DNA of 64,000 bases, taken from assembly GCF_021556615.1 (NCBI RefSeq), contig NZ_JAKGGD010000002.1:310001-374000 (forward strand), given 5' to 3'. Source of the stretch: Paracoccus salsus. Lineage in GTDB: Bacteria > Pseudomonadota > Alphaproteobacteria > Rhodobacterales > Rhodobacteraceae. This document shows, one piece after another, positions 1 through 8,222 of this stretch. Both the position numbers and the translations under genes were made by a program. How positions within the stretch are numbered: position 1 is the stretch's first letter; each line of letters starts with the position of its first letter. The notes under the pieces are model-generated. The model had not been told where the DNA came from. It saw only the letters and a list, made by a program, of their open reading frames with translations, and did no database searches.

Positions 1-32
1 CGGTTCTGGCGCGCGCGGTCAAGGATGACTAG
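1..32 (+). CDS. C-terminal tail of an upstream gene, possibly comF (partial)
   Basis: Only the last nine codons (VLARAVKDD) and a TAG stop at 30-32 are visible. A tail of the type LARVAKD directly before grxC is what I expect of a ComF-family phosphoribosyltransferase in Rhodobacterales, where comF-grxC-nitrilase is a common order. That identification is inference from context; the visible sequence is too short to prove it. Confidence 0.3.
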   Translation, partial: VLARAVKDD

Positions 33-64
33 ATCTGGTCCCGAAGCCGCGAAACAGGAACCCC

Positions 65-340
65 ATGACCCAGGCCCCGAAGATCGAGATCTATGCCACC
101 CGCACCTGCCCCTTCTGCGTTTCCGCCAGGGCCCTGCTTGACCGCAAGGGCGTCAGCTATGCCGAGATCGATGTCGGCGCCGCGCCCGGGCGCCGTGCCG
201 AGATGACCCGGCGTGCCGGCGGCCGCCGGACGGTCCCGCAGATCTTCATCGGCCCGACCCATGTCGGCGGCTGCGACGAGCTTTACGCGCTGGACCGCGC
301 CGGCAAGCTGGACCCGCTTCTGCAGGGGCGCGCAGCATGA
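65..340 (+). CDS. grxC: Glutaredoxin 3
   Basis: A 91-residue monothiol/dithiol disulfide oxidoreductase that reduces protein disulfides and mixed disulfides with glutathione in the cytoplasm. The active site is CPFC at residues 15-18, a variant of the usual CPYC. The glutathione-binding TVPQ loop is at 56-59 and the GGCDEL turn at 68-73. The length is normal for the family. The stop overlaps the ATG of the next gene (ATGA), so grxC and the nitrilase-family gene are very probably cotranscribed and translationally coupled. Identification is firm; Phe in place of Tyr in the active site is tolerated in many alphaproteobacterial members. Confidence 0.95.
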   Translation: MTQAPKIEIYATRTCPFCVSARALLDRKGVSYAEIDVGAAPGRRAEMTRRAGGRRTVPQIFIGPTHVGGCDELYALDRAGKLDPLLQGRAA

Positions 341-1194
341 GCGACGCCGGGATGCTGAGTGTCGGTCTGGTCCAGCTGACGGTCGGTGACGACCCGCTGG
401 CCAACCTGTCGCAGACCATCCCGATGGTGCGACGGGCGGTGGCCGAGGGCGCGCGTTTCGTGCTGACCCCCGAAGCCACCAATCTGCTGTCCCCCGACCG
501 CAAGCGCCAGCAGCAGGTGCTGCAGGTCCAGCACGAGGACCCGACCCTGTCGGCGCTGCGCGCCGAGGCGAAGGCGGCCAAAATCTGGCTGCTGATCGGA
601 TCGCTGGCGCTGAAATCGGGCGACAACGACGATCGCTTCGTCAACCGCAGCTTCCTGATCGACCCCGAGGGCGGGATCGCCGCCAGCTATGACAAGCTGC
701 ACATGTTCGACGTCGCGATCTCGGACACCGAGCAGTATCGCGAAAGCAGCGCCTATCGGCCGGGCGGACATGCGGTGATGGCGCGCGCGTGCGGCGTGAA
801 TGTCGGCATGACGATCTGTTACGACCTGCGATTCCCGCATCTCTACAGAACCCTGGCCCAGGCGGGCGCGCGCATCCTGACCGTGCCCTCTGCCTTCAGC
901 CCGACCACCGGCGAGGCGCATTGGCAGGTGCTGCTGCGCGCCCGCGCGATCGAGAATGGCTGTTTCGTGCTGGCGCCCGCGCAATGTGGAACCCACCCCG
1001 CCCCGCACAGCCGCGAACGCCAGCCGCGCCGCAGCCACGGGCACAGCCTTGCCGTCGATCCCTGGGGCAAGGTGCTGGCGGATGGCGGGCTGACTCCGGG
1101 TGTGACGATTGTCCAGCTTGACCTGCAGGCGGTTGACAGGGCACGGTCCCGTATTCCGTCGCTGAGCCATGACCGCGACTTTGACGGTCCCTGA
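337..1194 (+). CDS. Carbon-nitrogen hydrolase (nitrilase superfamily, Nit-like)
   Basis: A 285-residue cytoplasmic amidase of the nitrilase superfamily. The catalytic triad is visible as Glu46 in the TPEATN stretch, Lys120 in YDKLHMFD and Cys161 in TICYDLRFP. The YDK(L/I)H(L/M)FD and CYDLRFP signatures match the Nit1/Nit2 branch, whose characterised members hydrolyse deaminated glutathione or omega-amides. The start ATG overlaps the grxC stop by 4 bases, and a link to glutathione chemistry would fit deaminated-glutathione amidase. That substrate is inference; the superfamily assignment is not in doubt. Confidence 0.9.
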   Translation: MSDAGMLSVGLVQLTVGDDPLANLSQTIPMVRRAVAEGARFVLTPEATNLLSPDRKRQQQVLQVQHEDPTLSALRAEAKAAKIWLLIGSLALKSGDNDDRFVNRSFLIDPEGGIAASYDKLHMFDVAISDTEQYRESSAYRPGGHAVMARACGVNVGMTICYDLRFPHLYRTLAQAGARILTVPSAFSPTTGEAHWQVLLRARAIENGCFVLAPAQCGTHPAPHSRERQPRRSHGHSLAVDPWGKVLADGGLTPGVTIVQLDLQAVDRARSRIPSLSHDRDFDGP

Positions 1195-1222
1195 TCCGCC
1201 GCTTCACAATGCCGTGACCCCT

Positions 1223-1696
1223 ATGAACAAACCCGTGACAGATATCGACAAACGGCAAGCAACCGACCGGCTGGCGGCAAGCCTGTTCGCCGAGGTGCTG
1301 ATCGCGGAACAGCTGTCGCGCAACCTGATCAGCAAGGCCCTGCCGCGCGGCATGCAGATCTCGCATTTCTCGGTGCTGAACCTGCTGGCCCATGTGAACG
1401 AGGAACGCACTCCGGCGCAGCTGGCCGAGGCGTTCCACATCACCCGCGGCGCGATGACCAACACCCTGTCGCGGCTTGAATGGGCGGGGCATGTTCACAT
1501 CCGGCCCGACTGGGATGACGCGCGGCGCAAATTCGTGTCGATCAGCACGGCGGGCCGGTCGGCCCGCGACGCGGCCATCGCCGCCTTCATGCCGCTGATC
1601 GCCGAGGTGGTGCGCGACATCGGTGCCGACCGGGTTCGCAGCGCGCTGCCGGTGCTGCGCGAATTGCGGATCCGGCTCGAGGGCGGCCCCGGCTAG
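1223..1696 (+). CDS. MarR-family transcriptional regulator
   Basis: A 157-residue winged-helix regulator. The stretch from about residue 50 to 100 ([24 protein letters not shown] followed by a G-x-V wing with a D-DAR-R motif) is the classic MarR recognition helix and wing. The start is uncertain: an in-frame ATG at 1169 would add 18 residues and overlap the nitrilase gene by 26 bases, whereas the ATG at 1223 gives a more normal N-terminus. Neither has a convincing Shine-Dalgarno sequence. The TAG stop shares a CTAG tetramer with the stop of the convergent ubiG. The ligand and target genes cannot be read from the sequence. Confidence 0.85.
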   Translation: MNKPVTDIDKRQATDRLAASLFAEVLIAEQLSRNLISKALPRGMQISHFSVLNLLAHVNEERTPAQLAEAFHITRGAMTNTLSRLEWAGHVHIRPDWDDARRKFVSISTAGRSARDAAIAAFMPLIAEVVRDIGADRVRSALPVLRELRIRLEGGPG

Positions 1697-2427
1697 GTGG
1701 GTCGCCGCGCGGTCAGGATATAGTTCACCGACAGGTCGCGATCCGACAGGCGCCAGCCGAAACCGATCGGGTCGAAGACCATGCCGCGCCGGTCCACCGC
1801 CTCGCACCCCGCATGGACGGCCATCTGCGCCAGCTCGTCCGGGGTGATGAACCGCGCCCAGTCATGGGTGCCCCTGGGCAGCCAGCGCATGATCCATTCC
1901 GCGCCGATGATCGCCGCGCCAAAGCTTTTCGCGGTCCGGTTCAGTGTCGAGGCGATGACCAGCCCGCCGGGCCGCACCAGATCGTGACAGGTGCCGATGA
2001 AGGCGGCCGGATCGGCGACATGCTCGACAATCTCAAGCGCCAGGACGACATCGAAGACCTCGTCCGCCGCTGCCAGCGCCTCGGCGGTGGTGGCGCGATA
2101 GTCGATGTCGAGGCCCTGCTGATCGGCATGCAGGCGGGCGACGGCGATGTTGCCCTCGGCCGCGTCCGCGCCCACCACCTCGGCGCCCAGCCGCGCCATC
2201 GGCTCCGCGACCAGCCCGCCCCCGCATCCGATATCAAGCACGCGCAGCCCGGAAAGCGGGCGCAGATCCTTGCGCTCGCGGGCAAATTCGCCGGCAATCT
2301 GACTGACGATGTAATCCAGCCGCACCGGGTTCATCATGTGCAAGGGCTTGAACTTGCCCTTCGGGTCCCACCAGTCGGCGGCCATCGCCTCGAACTTGGC
2401 GATTTCGTCGGGGTCGATGCTGCTCAT
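1693..2427 (-). CDS. ubiG: Bifunctional ubiquinone O-methyltransferase UbiG
   Basis: A 244-residue SAM-dependent methyltransferase that performs both O-methylations of ubiquinone biosynthesis (2-polyprenyl-6-hydroxyphenol and 3-demethylubiquinol). The N-terminal block ([23 protein letters not shown], given here by its key residues AxxWWD and GKFxPLH) is diagnostic for UbiG. SAM motif I is LDIGCGGG at residues 64-71, and the HDW-FI motif typical of UbiG lies near the C-terminus. It is convergent with the MarR gene, and both stops use one CTAG. It works in the same pathway as the polyprenyl synthase at 39 kb. Confidence 0.95.
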   Translation of the reverse strand: MSSIDPDEIAKFEAMAADWWDPKGKFKPLHMMNPVRLDYIVSQIAGEFARERKDLRPLSGLRVLDIGCGGGLVAEPMARLGAEVVGADAAEGNIAVARLHADQQGLDIDYRATTAEALAAADEVFDVVLALEIVEHVADPAAFIGTCHDLVRPGGLVIASTLNRTAKSFGAAIIGAEWIMRWLPRGTHDWARFITPDELAQMAVHAGCEAVDRRGMVFDPIGFGWRLSDRDLSVNYILTARRPT

Positions 2428-2475
2428 GCGACGGTCCTTCTGGCGGGCGCTACGGCTTGCCTCTATACTGGCAGG

Positions 2476-3471
2476 ATGGACCGAATGTCAGCGCAAATCT
2501 CCGCGACACATGGCCGCCTGCATCCGGCGGACGAACCCTACGACCGCCGCACGCTGGATGTGGGCGACGGTCACCGCCTTTATGTGGAACAATGCGGCAA
2601 TCCGAAGGGCAGGCCGGTGCTGGTGGTGCATGGCGGGCCGGGCGGCGGCTGCAGTCCGTTCATGCGGCGGTTCTTCGACCCACGCCATTACAGGATCGTG
2701 CTGTTCGATCAGCGCGGCTGCGGAAGGTCGCGGCCCACCGCCTCGGTCGAGGCCAACACCACCGCCCATCTGATCGCCGATATCGAGCGTATCCGCACCG
2801 ATCTGGACATCCGGGACTGGCTGCTGTTCGGCGGCAGCTGGGGTGCCACGCTGGCGCTGGCCTATGCTCAGGCCTATCCCGCCTGCGTCAGCGGCCTGGT
2901 GCTGCGCGGCGTGTTCCTGGGTCGCCAGGCCGAGCTGGACTGGTTCTACGGCGGCGGGGCCGCGCGCTTCTTTCCCGATCTCTGGGCGCAGTTCCAGGAC
3001 CCGATCCCCGAGCCCGAGCGCCATGACATGATCGGCGCCTATCACCGGCGGCTGTTCTCGGAGGATATCGGCCGACAGGGACGCTATGCCCTGCCCTGGC
3101 TGATGTGGGAAAACGCCCTTGCGGGGCTTCAATCGGCACCGGTCAGCCACGCGCCGGCGGAATATGCGCGCGCCTTTGCCCGGCTCGAGAACCACTATTT
3201 CTCGAACCGCTGTTTTCTCGAGGAGGGCCAGTTGCTGCGCGACCGCCACCGGATCCAGCACTTGCCCGCCGTGATCGTTCAGGGCCGCTATGACATGGTC
3301 TGCCCGCCGGGAACGGCTCATCAGCTGGCCCAGGGCTGGGACGGCTGCGATCTCAGAATCGTTCCCGCCTCGGGCCATGCCCTGTCCGAACCACGCATCT
3401 CGGCCGAGCTGGTGCGAATCATGGACGGCATTCGCGACGACGATCCGCAGACCGCCGGAAGGGACCGGTGA
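2476..3471 (+). CDS. pip: Proline iminopeptidase
   Basis: A 331-residue alpha/beta hydrolase of peptidase family S33 that removes N-terminal proline from peptides in the cytoplasm. Visible features are the oxyanion motif HGGPGGG at 52-58, FDQRGCGRS at about 77-85, the nucleophile Ser121 in GGSWG, the acid in GRYDMVCP and the catalytic His in SGHAL near the C-terminus. The frame stays open upstream, but recognisable Pip sequence begins only here; ATG at 2476 or 2485 are both possible. The stop overlaps the start of the tspO gene by one base. Confidence 0.92.
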   Translation: MDRMSAQISATHGRLHPADEPYDRRTLDVGDGHRLYVEQCGNPKGRPVLVVHGGPGGGCSPFMRRFFDPRHYRIVLFDQRGCGRSRPTASVEANTTAHLIADIERIRTDLDIRDWLLFGGSWGATLALAYAQAYPACVSGLVLRGVFLGRQAELDWFYGGGAARFFPDLWAQFQDPIPEPERHDMIGAYHRRLFSEDIGRQGRYALPWLMWENALAGLQSAPVSHAPAEYARAFARLENHYFSNRCFLEEGQLLRDRHRIQHLPAVIVQGRYDMVCPPGTAHQLAQGWDGCDLRIVPASGHALSEPRISAELVRIMDGIRDDDPQTAGRDR

Positions 3472-3929
3472 TGCTGGCCTTTCTGTTCTTCCTGCTGGCC
3501 AGTGGCGCGGCGGCCTCGACCGGGGCGATCTTCAAGCCGGGCAACTGGTATGACGGCCTGACAAAGCCCGGCTTCACGCCCCCGAAATGGGTCTTTCCGG
3601 TCGCCTGGACCACCATCTATCTGCTGTCGGCGATCGCGGCCGCGCGCATCGCGGGGTTGCCCGGCGCCGGCACGCCCCTGGCGATATGGGCGGCGCAGAT
3701 CGCGTTGAACACGCTGTGGACCCCGGTGTTCTTCGGGGCTCGGCGGATGGCGGCGGCGATGGTGGTGATGGCGCTTCTGTGGGTTGCCGTGGTCGGCATG
3801 ACCATCGCCTTCTGGCGACTGGACACGCTGGCAGGCGTCATGCTGCTGCCCTATGTGGTCTGGATCTGCATCGCTGCGGCGCTGAACTGGCGGGTCTGGC
3901 GCGACAATCCCGGCGCTTCGGCACGCTAG
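3471..3929 (+). CDS. tspO: TspO/MBR-family tryptophan-rich sensory protein
   Basis: A 152-residue integral membrane protein with five predicted helices. The family hallmarks are KPGNWYDGLTKPGFTPPKWVFP near the N-terminus, the WTxIY segment, the A-x-N-x-L-W-x-P-x-F-F segment in helix 3 and the LPYxxWxxxAAxLNW motif in the last helix. TspO binds tetrapyrroles and in Rhodobacter modulates pigment and stress gene expression. ATG at 3471 overlaps the pip stop; a GTG at 3468 is an alternative. The TAG stop shares a CTAG with the stop of an antisense remnant. Confidence 0.93.
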   Translation: MLAFLFFLLASGAAASTGAIFKPGNWYDGLTKPGFTPPKWVFPVAWTTIYLLSAIAAARIAGLPGAGTPLAIWAAQIALNTLWTPVFFGARRMAAAMVVMALLWVAVVGMTIAFWRLDTLAGVMLLPYVVWICIAAALNWRVWRDNPGASAR

Positions 3930-4045
3930 GCGGATGCACGCTGCGCGATCCGGTCCAGCCCTGCATCCAGCGTCGGCGCCTCGATCGCCAGCGCGTCGGC
4001 CTTCGCTGTTGCCTGATCCCCTCCAGTCATGCCATTCAAATGTCA
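3926..4045 (-). pseudogene. Possible 3' remnant of a convergent gene
   Basis: On the minus strand a protein-like reading frame of about 38 residues runs to a TAG that shares its CTAG with the tspO stop, exactly the arrangement seen for the intact convergent pair marR/ubiG. Its end (APTLDAGLDRIAQRASA) looks like a genuine helical C-terminus. Upstream the frame is closed by TGA at 4043-4045, and no start with a Shine-Dalgarno sequence is seen; the only ATG is at 4030. I read it as the tail left when the 5' part of a gene was replaced by the GT61 region. I do not recognise the family, and chance coding cannot be excluded. Confidence 0.3.
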
Positions 4046-5186
4046 TGATGAGCATGAGCGATCTCTCATGAGGCAAAGGCCAGAGGCTACATCGCGCGAC
4101 GGGACGCCGCCGCGCCCCTTGTCGGCCTGGCTGGACTATCTCTCGCGCGTCGCGATGGGCAAGGTTCTTCGCCGGGGCAACCCGTTCACCGATTGGCCGC
4201 CCGGGCGGCCGGCCGAGCAAGCCGGGGTCATGGCCTGTCGGGCCGCGATCATCGAGACGGATCAGCTGTCGCGCGTCGTCCAATGCGCCTTCGGGCAGAC
4301 GCTGGAAAGCCAGATGGCAGTCCTGACGGCGACGCGGTTTCAGGAAGTGCCGCCACACGTCCTGGAATTGGGCGAGGCGATCATCATCGGCGGCGTCGCG
4401 GTCACGCCGCGCGATCTGTTCTGGATGCAACCCTTCCGGCCAAGCCGGTCGAGCCTGCTGTCGGACCTGCCAGCGCGCGATCGGGCGGTCGTTCCGAATT
4501 CGGCACCAGGGCTGCAATTCTTCGGGCACTGGCTGGGCGACGATTGCAGCGCTCATGAATTCCTGCGCGGCGATCCCGACCTGATGACCACCCGGCGCCC
4601 GCGCTGGGGTGACGCGGCGACCTATGAAATCCTGTTCGAACAACGGTGGGACGATGCCGAGGCAATCCGGGCCCGCAACCTGACCATCGTCACCGATCTC
4701 GGGTTCAGCCGCGGAAAGCGGGACCGATATCACCGCCTGAGGCGGTGCCTGCGAGACAGGCTGAAAGCCGCGGGGCCGGCCGCGAAGGTGATTTATGTCC
4801 GACGTGGCCCCTCGGCGGAAAAACGCGATATCGTCAATCAGGCGGAACTCGAAGCCACGCTGGCGAGTGCCGGGGTCGAGATTGTAACGCCCGAGGGCGA
4901 CACGCGGCAATTTCTCAGCAGGATCGTCGATGCCGACGTGATCATCTCGATAGAGGGCAGCCAGGCCTGCCATGCCATCTATGCGCTTCGCGATGGCGGG
5001 GCGCTGCTGGTGCTGCAACCACCGGAACGTTTTTTCGCCGCGCCGCATGAGTGGATGCGCTGTCTCGACCTCCGCTGCGGCATGGTCGTTGGTGAAAAAT
5101 GCGAAGGAGGGTTCCGGATCCATGCCGACGAAGTGCTGGCCATGACAGAGAAACTGCTGGATCGCGTCGCCCAGACCCAGCCGTAG
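4029..5186 (+). CDS. Glycosyltransferase family 61 protein
   Basis: A 385-residue protein resembling GT61 (DUF563, capsular polysaccharide type) enzymes. The C-terminal half holds the family pattern: a KVIYVRRG strand near 255-262, an N-x-x-E-L helix, GVEIVTPEGDTRQFLSRI, and the D-x-V-I-I-S-I-E-G-S-Q-A-C-H-A block at 301-315, equivalent to the usual G-x-H-G-x-x motif. It would transfer a sugar to a surface polysaccharide or lipid in the cytoplasm; donor and acceptor are unknown. ATG at 4068 is an alternative start that leaves the 4029-4067 stretch as leader. There are no polysaccharide genes around it, and it sits beside a gene remnant, so acquisition by transfer is plausible. Confidence 0.7.
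   Translation: MPFKCHDEHERSLMRQRPEATSRDGTPPRPLSAWLDYLSRVAMGKVLRRGNPFTDWPPGRPAEQAGVMACRAAIIETDQLSRVVQCAFGQTLESQMAVLTATRFQEVPPHVLELGEAIIIGGVAVTPRDLFWMQPFRPSRSSLLSDLPARDRAVVPNSAPGLQFFGHWLGDDCSAHEFLRGDPDLMTTRRPRWGDAATYEILFEQRWDDAEAIRARNLTIVTDLGFSRGKRDRYHRLRRCLRDRLKAAGPAAKVIYVRRGPSAEKRDIVNQAELEATLASAGVEIVTPEGDTRQFLSRIVDADVIISIEGSQACHAIYALRDGGALLVLQPPERFFAAPHEWMRCLDLRCGMVVGEKCEGGFRIHADEVLAMTEKLLDRVAQTQP
4053..4070. promoter_or_regulatory. Inverted repeat at the GT61 start
   Basis: CATGAG and CTCATG form a perfect 6-base inverted repeat separated by 6 bases, and the right arm contains the alternative start ATG at 4068. It could be an operator or merely chance; nothing else supports a function. Confidence 0.2.
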
Positions 5187-5200
5187 GCGACAGCCCCCTC

Positions 5201-5227
5201 TTGCATTTCCCGCAATCCGCGTCTAAG
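5201..5227 (+). promoter_or_regulatory. Candidate promoter of the rimP-nusA-ylxR-infB operon
   Basis: TTGCAT at 5201-5206 and TCTAAG at 5222-5227 with a 15-base spacer resemble the sigma-70 promoters of Rhodobacterales, although the spacer is short. The site lies between the GT61 stop and the structured rimP leader, where a promoter for the operon is expected. A one- or two-base shift of the -10 element is possible. Confidence 0.4.
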
Positions 5228-5304
5228 TGGAAGCCAACAGCGGCGCAGGCTTCCACCCCCTGCCCACCGGACGCTTTCGCATGGGCCCGCTGCGGGCCCT
5301 TTTT
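5227..5304 (+). terminator. rimP leader: hairpin followed by an intrinsic terminator
   Basis: The first hairpin has a 9-base stem, GTGGAAGCC (5227-5235) with GGCTTCCAC (5248-5256), and a 12-base loop. The second is GGGCCCG (5283-5289) with CGGGCCC (5293-5299) and a 3-base loop, immediately followed by five T residues (5300-5304). The T tract ends 17 bases before the rimP ATG. A terminator inside the leader, after the candidate promoter and before the first gene, is the layout of a transcription attenuator. It could instead be the terminator of the GT61 gene; the first hairpin and the promoter-like sequence upstream make the leader reading more attractive. Confidence 0.6.
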
Positions 5305-5321
5305 CGTATCTGAAGGATGTC

Positions 5322-5957
5322 ATGTCGAACGACCTGATCGCCAAGACCGCCATCGACCGGCGCCTGGCCGAGATCATCACCCCGGTGATCGAGGATCTGG
5401 GATTCGAGCTGGTGCGGGTGCGCCTGCAGGGCGGCAAGACGGCCACGTTGCAGATCATGGCCGACCGTCCCGAAGGCGGCATCAATGTCGATGATTGCGG
5501 CGAGATCTCGGTCGCGGTCAGCGCGACGCTGGATGTCGAGGACCCGATCGAGGACAACTACTACCTTGAGGTGAGCAGCCCCGGCATCGACCGGCCGCTG
5601 ACCCGCCTGAAGGATTTCGAGGCCTTCGAGGGCTACGAGGCGAAGCTCGAGACGAATCAGGCCATCGACGGGCGGAAACGCTGGAAAGGCGTGCTTGCGG
5701 GGGTGGAAGGCGACGAGGTTCTGCTGAACATCGACGAGGCCGGCCAGGTGCAGACCATCGGGCTGAACTTCGACTGGCTCAGCGATGCCAAACTGGTCCT
5801 GACGGACGAGTTGATCCGTGAGATGCTGCGCCAGAAGAAGGAGGCCGGCATCGCGATCGAAAATCTGGACGAAAGCGCCTTCGATGCGATCGAGGCCGAT
5901 GGCGACGGCGAAACCGAAGACAATCAAGGCGCGAACGGCGCCCATGCCAAGGAGTAA
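5322..5957 (+). CDS. rimP: Ribosome maturation factor RimP
   Basis: A 211-residue cytoplasmic factor for 30S subunit maturation. The N-terminal domain shows the typical [17 protein letters not shown] start, the [12 protein letters not shown] segment near residues 60-72 and [14 protein letters not shown] at about 88-101. The C-terminal Sm-like beta-barrel follows (residues about 105-165). The last 35 residues form an acidic, low-complexity tail beyond the usual RimP end. It is the first gene of the operon; the stop is directly followed by nusA. Confidence 0.96.
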   Translation: MSNDLIAKTAIDRRLAEIITPVIEDLGFELVRVRLQGGKTATLQIMADRPEGGINVDDCGEISVAVSATLDVEDPIEDNYYLEVSSPGIDRPLTRLKDFEAFEGYEAKLETNQAIDGRKRWKGVLAGVEGDEVLLNIDEAGQVQTIGLNFDWLSDAKLVLTDELIREMLRQKKEAGIAIENLDESAFDAIEADGDGETEDNQGANGAHAKE

Positions 5958-5960
5958 GTG

Positions 5961-7583
5961 ATGGCGATCACCTCTGCCAATCAGCTTGAACTGTTGCAGA
6001 CGGCCGAAGCCGTCGCGCGCGAGAAGATGATCGAGCCAGAACTGGTCATCGAGGCGATGGAGGACAGCCTGGCCCGCGCCGCAAAGTCGCGTTACGGCGC
6101 CGAGATGGATATCCGGGTCAAGATCGACCGCAAGACCGGCAATGCCCGCTTCACCCGCATCCGCACCGTCGTCGCGGATGACGCGGTCGAGAATTATCAG
6201 GCCGAACTGACCGTCGAGCAGGCCCGCCCCTATCTGTCCGATCCCAAGATCGGCGACGAGATCGTGGACGAGGTTCCGCCGGTGGAACTGGGCCGGATCG
6301 CCGCGCAATCGGCCAAGCAGGTGATCCTGCAGCGGGTCCGCGAGGCCGAGCGCGACCGTCAATACGAAGAGTTCAAGGACCGCGCGGGCACGATCATCAA
6401 CGGTATCGTCAAGCGCGAGGAATACGGCAACATCATCGTCGATATCGGCCGTGGCGAGGCGATCCTGCGCCGCAACGAAAAGATCGGCCGCGAAAGCTAT
6501 CGCCCCAACGACCGCATCCGCGCATATGTCAAGGATGTGCGCCGCGAGACGCGCGGACCGCAGATCTTCCTGTCGCGCACCGACCCGCAATTCATGGCCG
6601 AGCTGTTCAAGATGGAGGTGCCGGAAATCTATGACGGCATCATCGAGATCAAGGCCGTGGCCCGCGATCCGGGCTCGCGCGCCAAGATCGCGGTCATCAG
6701 CTATGACAACTCGATCGACCCCGTGGGCGCCTGCGTCGGCATGCGCGGCAGCCGCGTGCAGGCCGTGGTCGGCGAGTTGCAGGGCGAAAAGATCGACATC
6801 ATTCCGTGGAACGAGGATCAGGCCACTTTCCTGGTGAACGCGCTGCAGCCGGCCGAGGTCAGCAAGGTCGTGTTCGACGAAGAGGCCGGCAAGATCGAGG
6901 TCGTGGTGCCCGACGAACAGCTTTCGCTGGCCATCGGCCGGCGCGGCCAGAACGTGCGCCTGGCCAGCCAGCTGACCGGGCTGGACATCGACATCCTGAC
7001 CGAGGAAGAGGAATCCAAGCGCCGTCAGGCCGAGTTCAATACCCGCACCCAGCTGTTCATGGACGCGCTGGATCTGGACGAGTTCTTCGCCCAGTTGCTG
7101 GTCGCCGAAGGCTTCACCGATCTGGAAGAGGTGGCCTATGTCGAACAGGACGAATTGCTGACCATCGACGGCGTCGATGAGGGCACGGCAGCCGAGCTTC
7201 AGGCCCGGGCGCGCGACGTTCTCGAGGCACGCGCCAAGACGGCGCTGGAAAATGCCCGCGCCCTGGGCGCCGAGGACAGCCTCATTGAATTCGAGGGGCT
7301 GACCCCCCAGATGGTGGAGGCGCTGGCCAAGGACGGGATCAAGACGCTCGAGGATTTCGCCACCTGCGCCGACTGGGAACTGGCCGGTGGCTGGACCACG
7401 GTCAACGGTCAGCGCGTGAAGGACGATGGCCTGCTGGAACCCTTCGAGATCAGCCTCGAGGAAGCCCAGACAATGGTGATGACGGCCCGCGTGATGCTGG
7501 GTTGGGTCGATCCGACCGAACTGGACCCATCCGCCGAGGCCGACGACGCCGAAGCCGAACCGAACGAGGAATCCGGGGCGTGA
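5961..7583 (+). CDS. nusA: Transcription termination/antitermination factor NusA
   Basis: A 540-residue RNA polymerase-associated factor for pausing, termination and antitermination. Order of domains: N-terminal RNAP-binding domain (1-125), S1 domain (about 130-200), tandem KH domains with GMRGSR near residue 258 and [12 protein letters not shown] near residue 325, then two acidic helix-hairpin-helix repeats to the end. The ATG at 5961 has GGAG at 5951-5954; a GTG at 5958 is less likely. It sits 3 bases after the rimP stop. The rimP-leader terminator upstream makes feedback control by NusA conceivable. Confidence 0.97.
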   Translation: MAITSANQLELLQTAEAVAREKMIEPELVIEAMEDSLARAAKSRYGAEMDIRVKIDRKTGNARFTRIRTVVADDAVENYQAELTVEQARPYLSDPKIGDEIVDEVPPVELGRIAAQSAKQVILQRVREAERDRQYEEFKDRAGTIINGIVKREEYGNIIVDIGRGEAILRRNEKIGRESYRPNDRIRAYVKDVRRETRGPQIFLSRTDPQFMAELFKMEVPEIYDGIIEIKAVARDPGSRAKIAVISYDNSIDPVGACVGMRGSRVQAVVGELQGEKIDIIPWNEDQATFLVNALQPAEVSKVVFDEEAGKIEVVVPDEQLSLAIGRRGQNVRLASQLTGLDIDILTEEEESKRRQAEFNTRTQLFMDALDLDEFFAQLLVAEGFTDLEEVAYVEQDELLTIDGVDEGTAAELQARARDVLEARAKTALENARALGAEDSLIEFEGLTPQMVEALAKDGIKTLEDFATCADWELAGGWTTVNGQRVKDDGLLEPFEISLEEAQTMVMTARVMLGWVDPTELDPSAEADDAEAEPNEESGA

Positions 7584-7601
7584 TGCCCCGGATCTGCCTC
7601 C

Positions 7602-8222
7602 TTGAGTCGCGGTGGACGCATAAAGGATCGTGACGAGCCCGAGCGGCGCTGCATCGTCACCGGTGAGGTGCAACCCAAACGCGGGCTGATTCGTTTCGTC
7701 ACCAGCCCCGATGGCCTGATCGTTCCCGATCTGGCCGAGAAACTGCCCGGCCGGGGCATCTGGGTCGCCGCCGATCGCGGCGCGCTGGACAAGGCGGTTG
7801 CCAAGGGTCTGTTTTCGCGGGCCGCACGGGCCCCGGTGACGATTCCGGAAGGGCTGACCGATCTGGTCGAGGCAGGCGTTGCGAAACGACTGGTGGAACT
7901 GGTCTCGCTGACCCGGAAATCGGGCAGGGCCGTGGCCGGTTTCGAAAAGGTAAAGGGCTGGCTGGCCGAAGGACGCGCAAAGGTGCTTCTGCAGGCCAGC
8001 GACGGCTCGGAACGTGGCAAGGGCAAGCTGTGGACGCCCACCGGCGGACGCTGGTTTGGCTGCCTGACCGCGTCAGAATTGGGTTTGTCCTTCGGGCGCG
8101 ATCATGTCATACACGGCGCGCTTGCGGCGGGTGGCCTGACGGACAAGGTGATCTTGGAAGCCGGCAGACTGACGGGTCTGCGCGGGCATGACGGTGGTAA
8201 TACGGCCACCGGGAAGGAATGA
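7602..8222 (+). CDS. YlxR-domain RNA-binding protein fused to an L7Ae-like domain
   Basis: A 206-residue protein. The N-terminal YlxR (DUF448) domain is shown by RRCIVTGE at 16-23 and the LIRFV-x-S-P-D-G and LPGRGIW segments. The second half (about residues 90-195) resembles an L7Ae/YlxQ-like RNA-binding fold, including [17 protein letters not shown]-type sequence. YlxR and YlxQ are separate neighbours between nusA and infB in Firmicutes; a fusion in the same place is common in alphaproteobacteria. The start is a TTG at 7602, chosen because MSRGGRxKDR is the conserved N-terminus. The stop overlaps the infB ATG at 8219. Its precise role in RNA metabolism is not settled. Confidence 0.9.
   Translation: MSRGGRIKDRDEPERRCIVTGEVQPKRGLIRFVTSPDGLIVPDLAEKLPGRGIWVAADRGALDKAVAKGLFSRAARAPVTIPEGLTDLVEAGVAKRLVELVSLTRKSGRAVAGFEKVKGWLAEGRAKVLLQASDGSERGKGKLWTPTGGRWFGCLTASELGLSFGRDHVIHGALAAGGLTDKVILEAGRLTGLRGHDGGNTATGKE

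Noticed and set aside
1813-2475. Long N-terminal extension of the proline iminopeptidase
   Set aside because: The frame is open but lies antisense to ubiG and shows no Pip similarity; GC-rich DNA keeps frames open by chance.
6451-6837. Long open frames antisense to or shifted within rimP, nusA, infB, secA and other large genes
   Set aside because: They lie in the shadow of strongly conserved genes and are rich in Arg, Pro, Ala and Gly, as expected from shifted reading of GC-rich codons.
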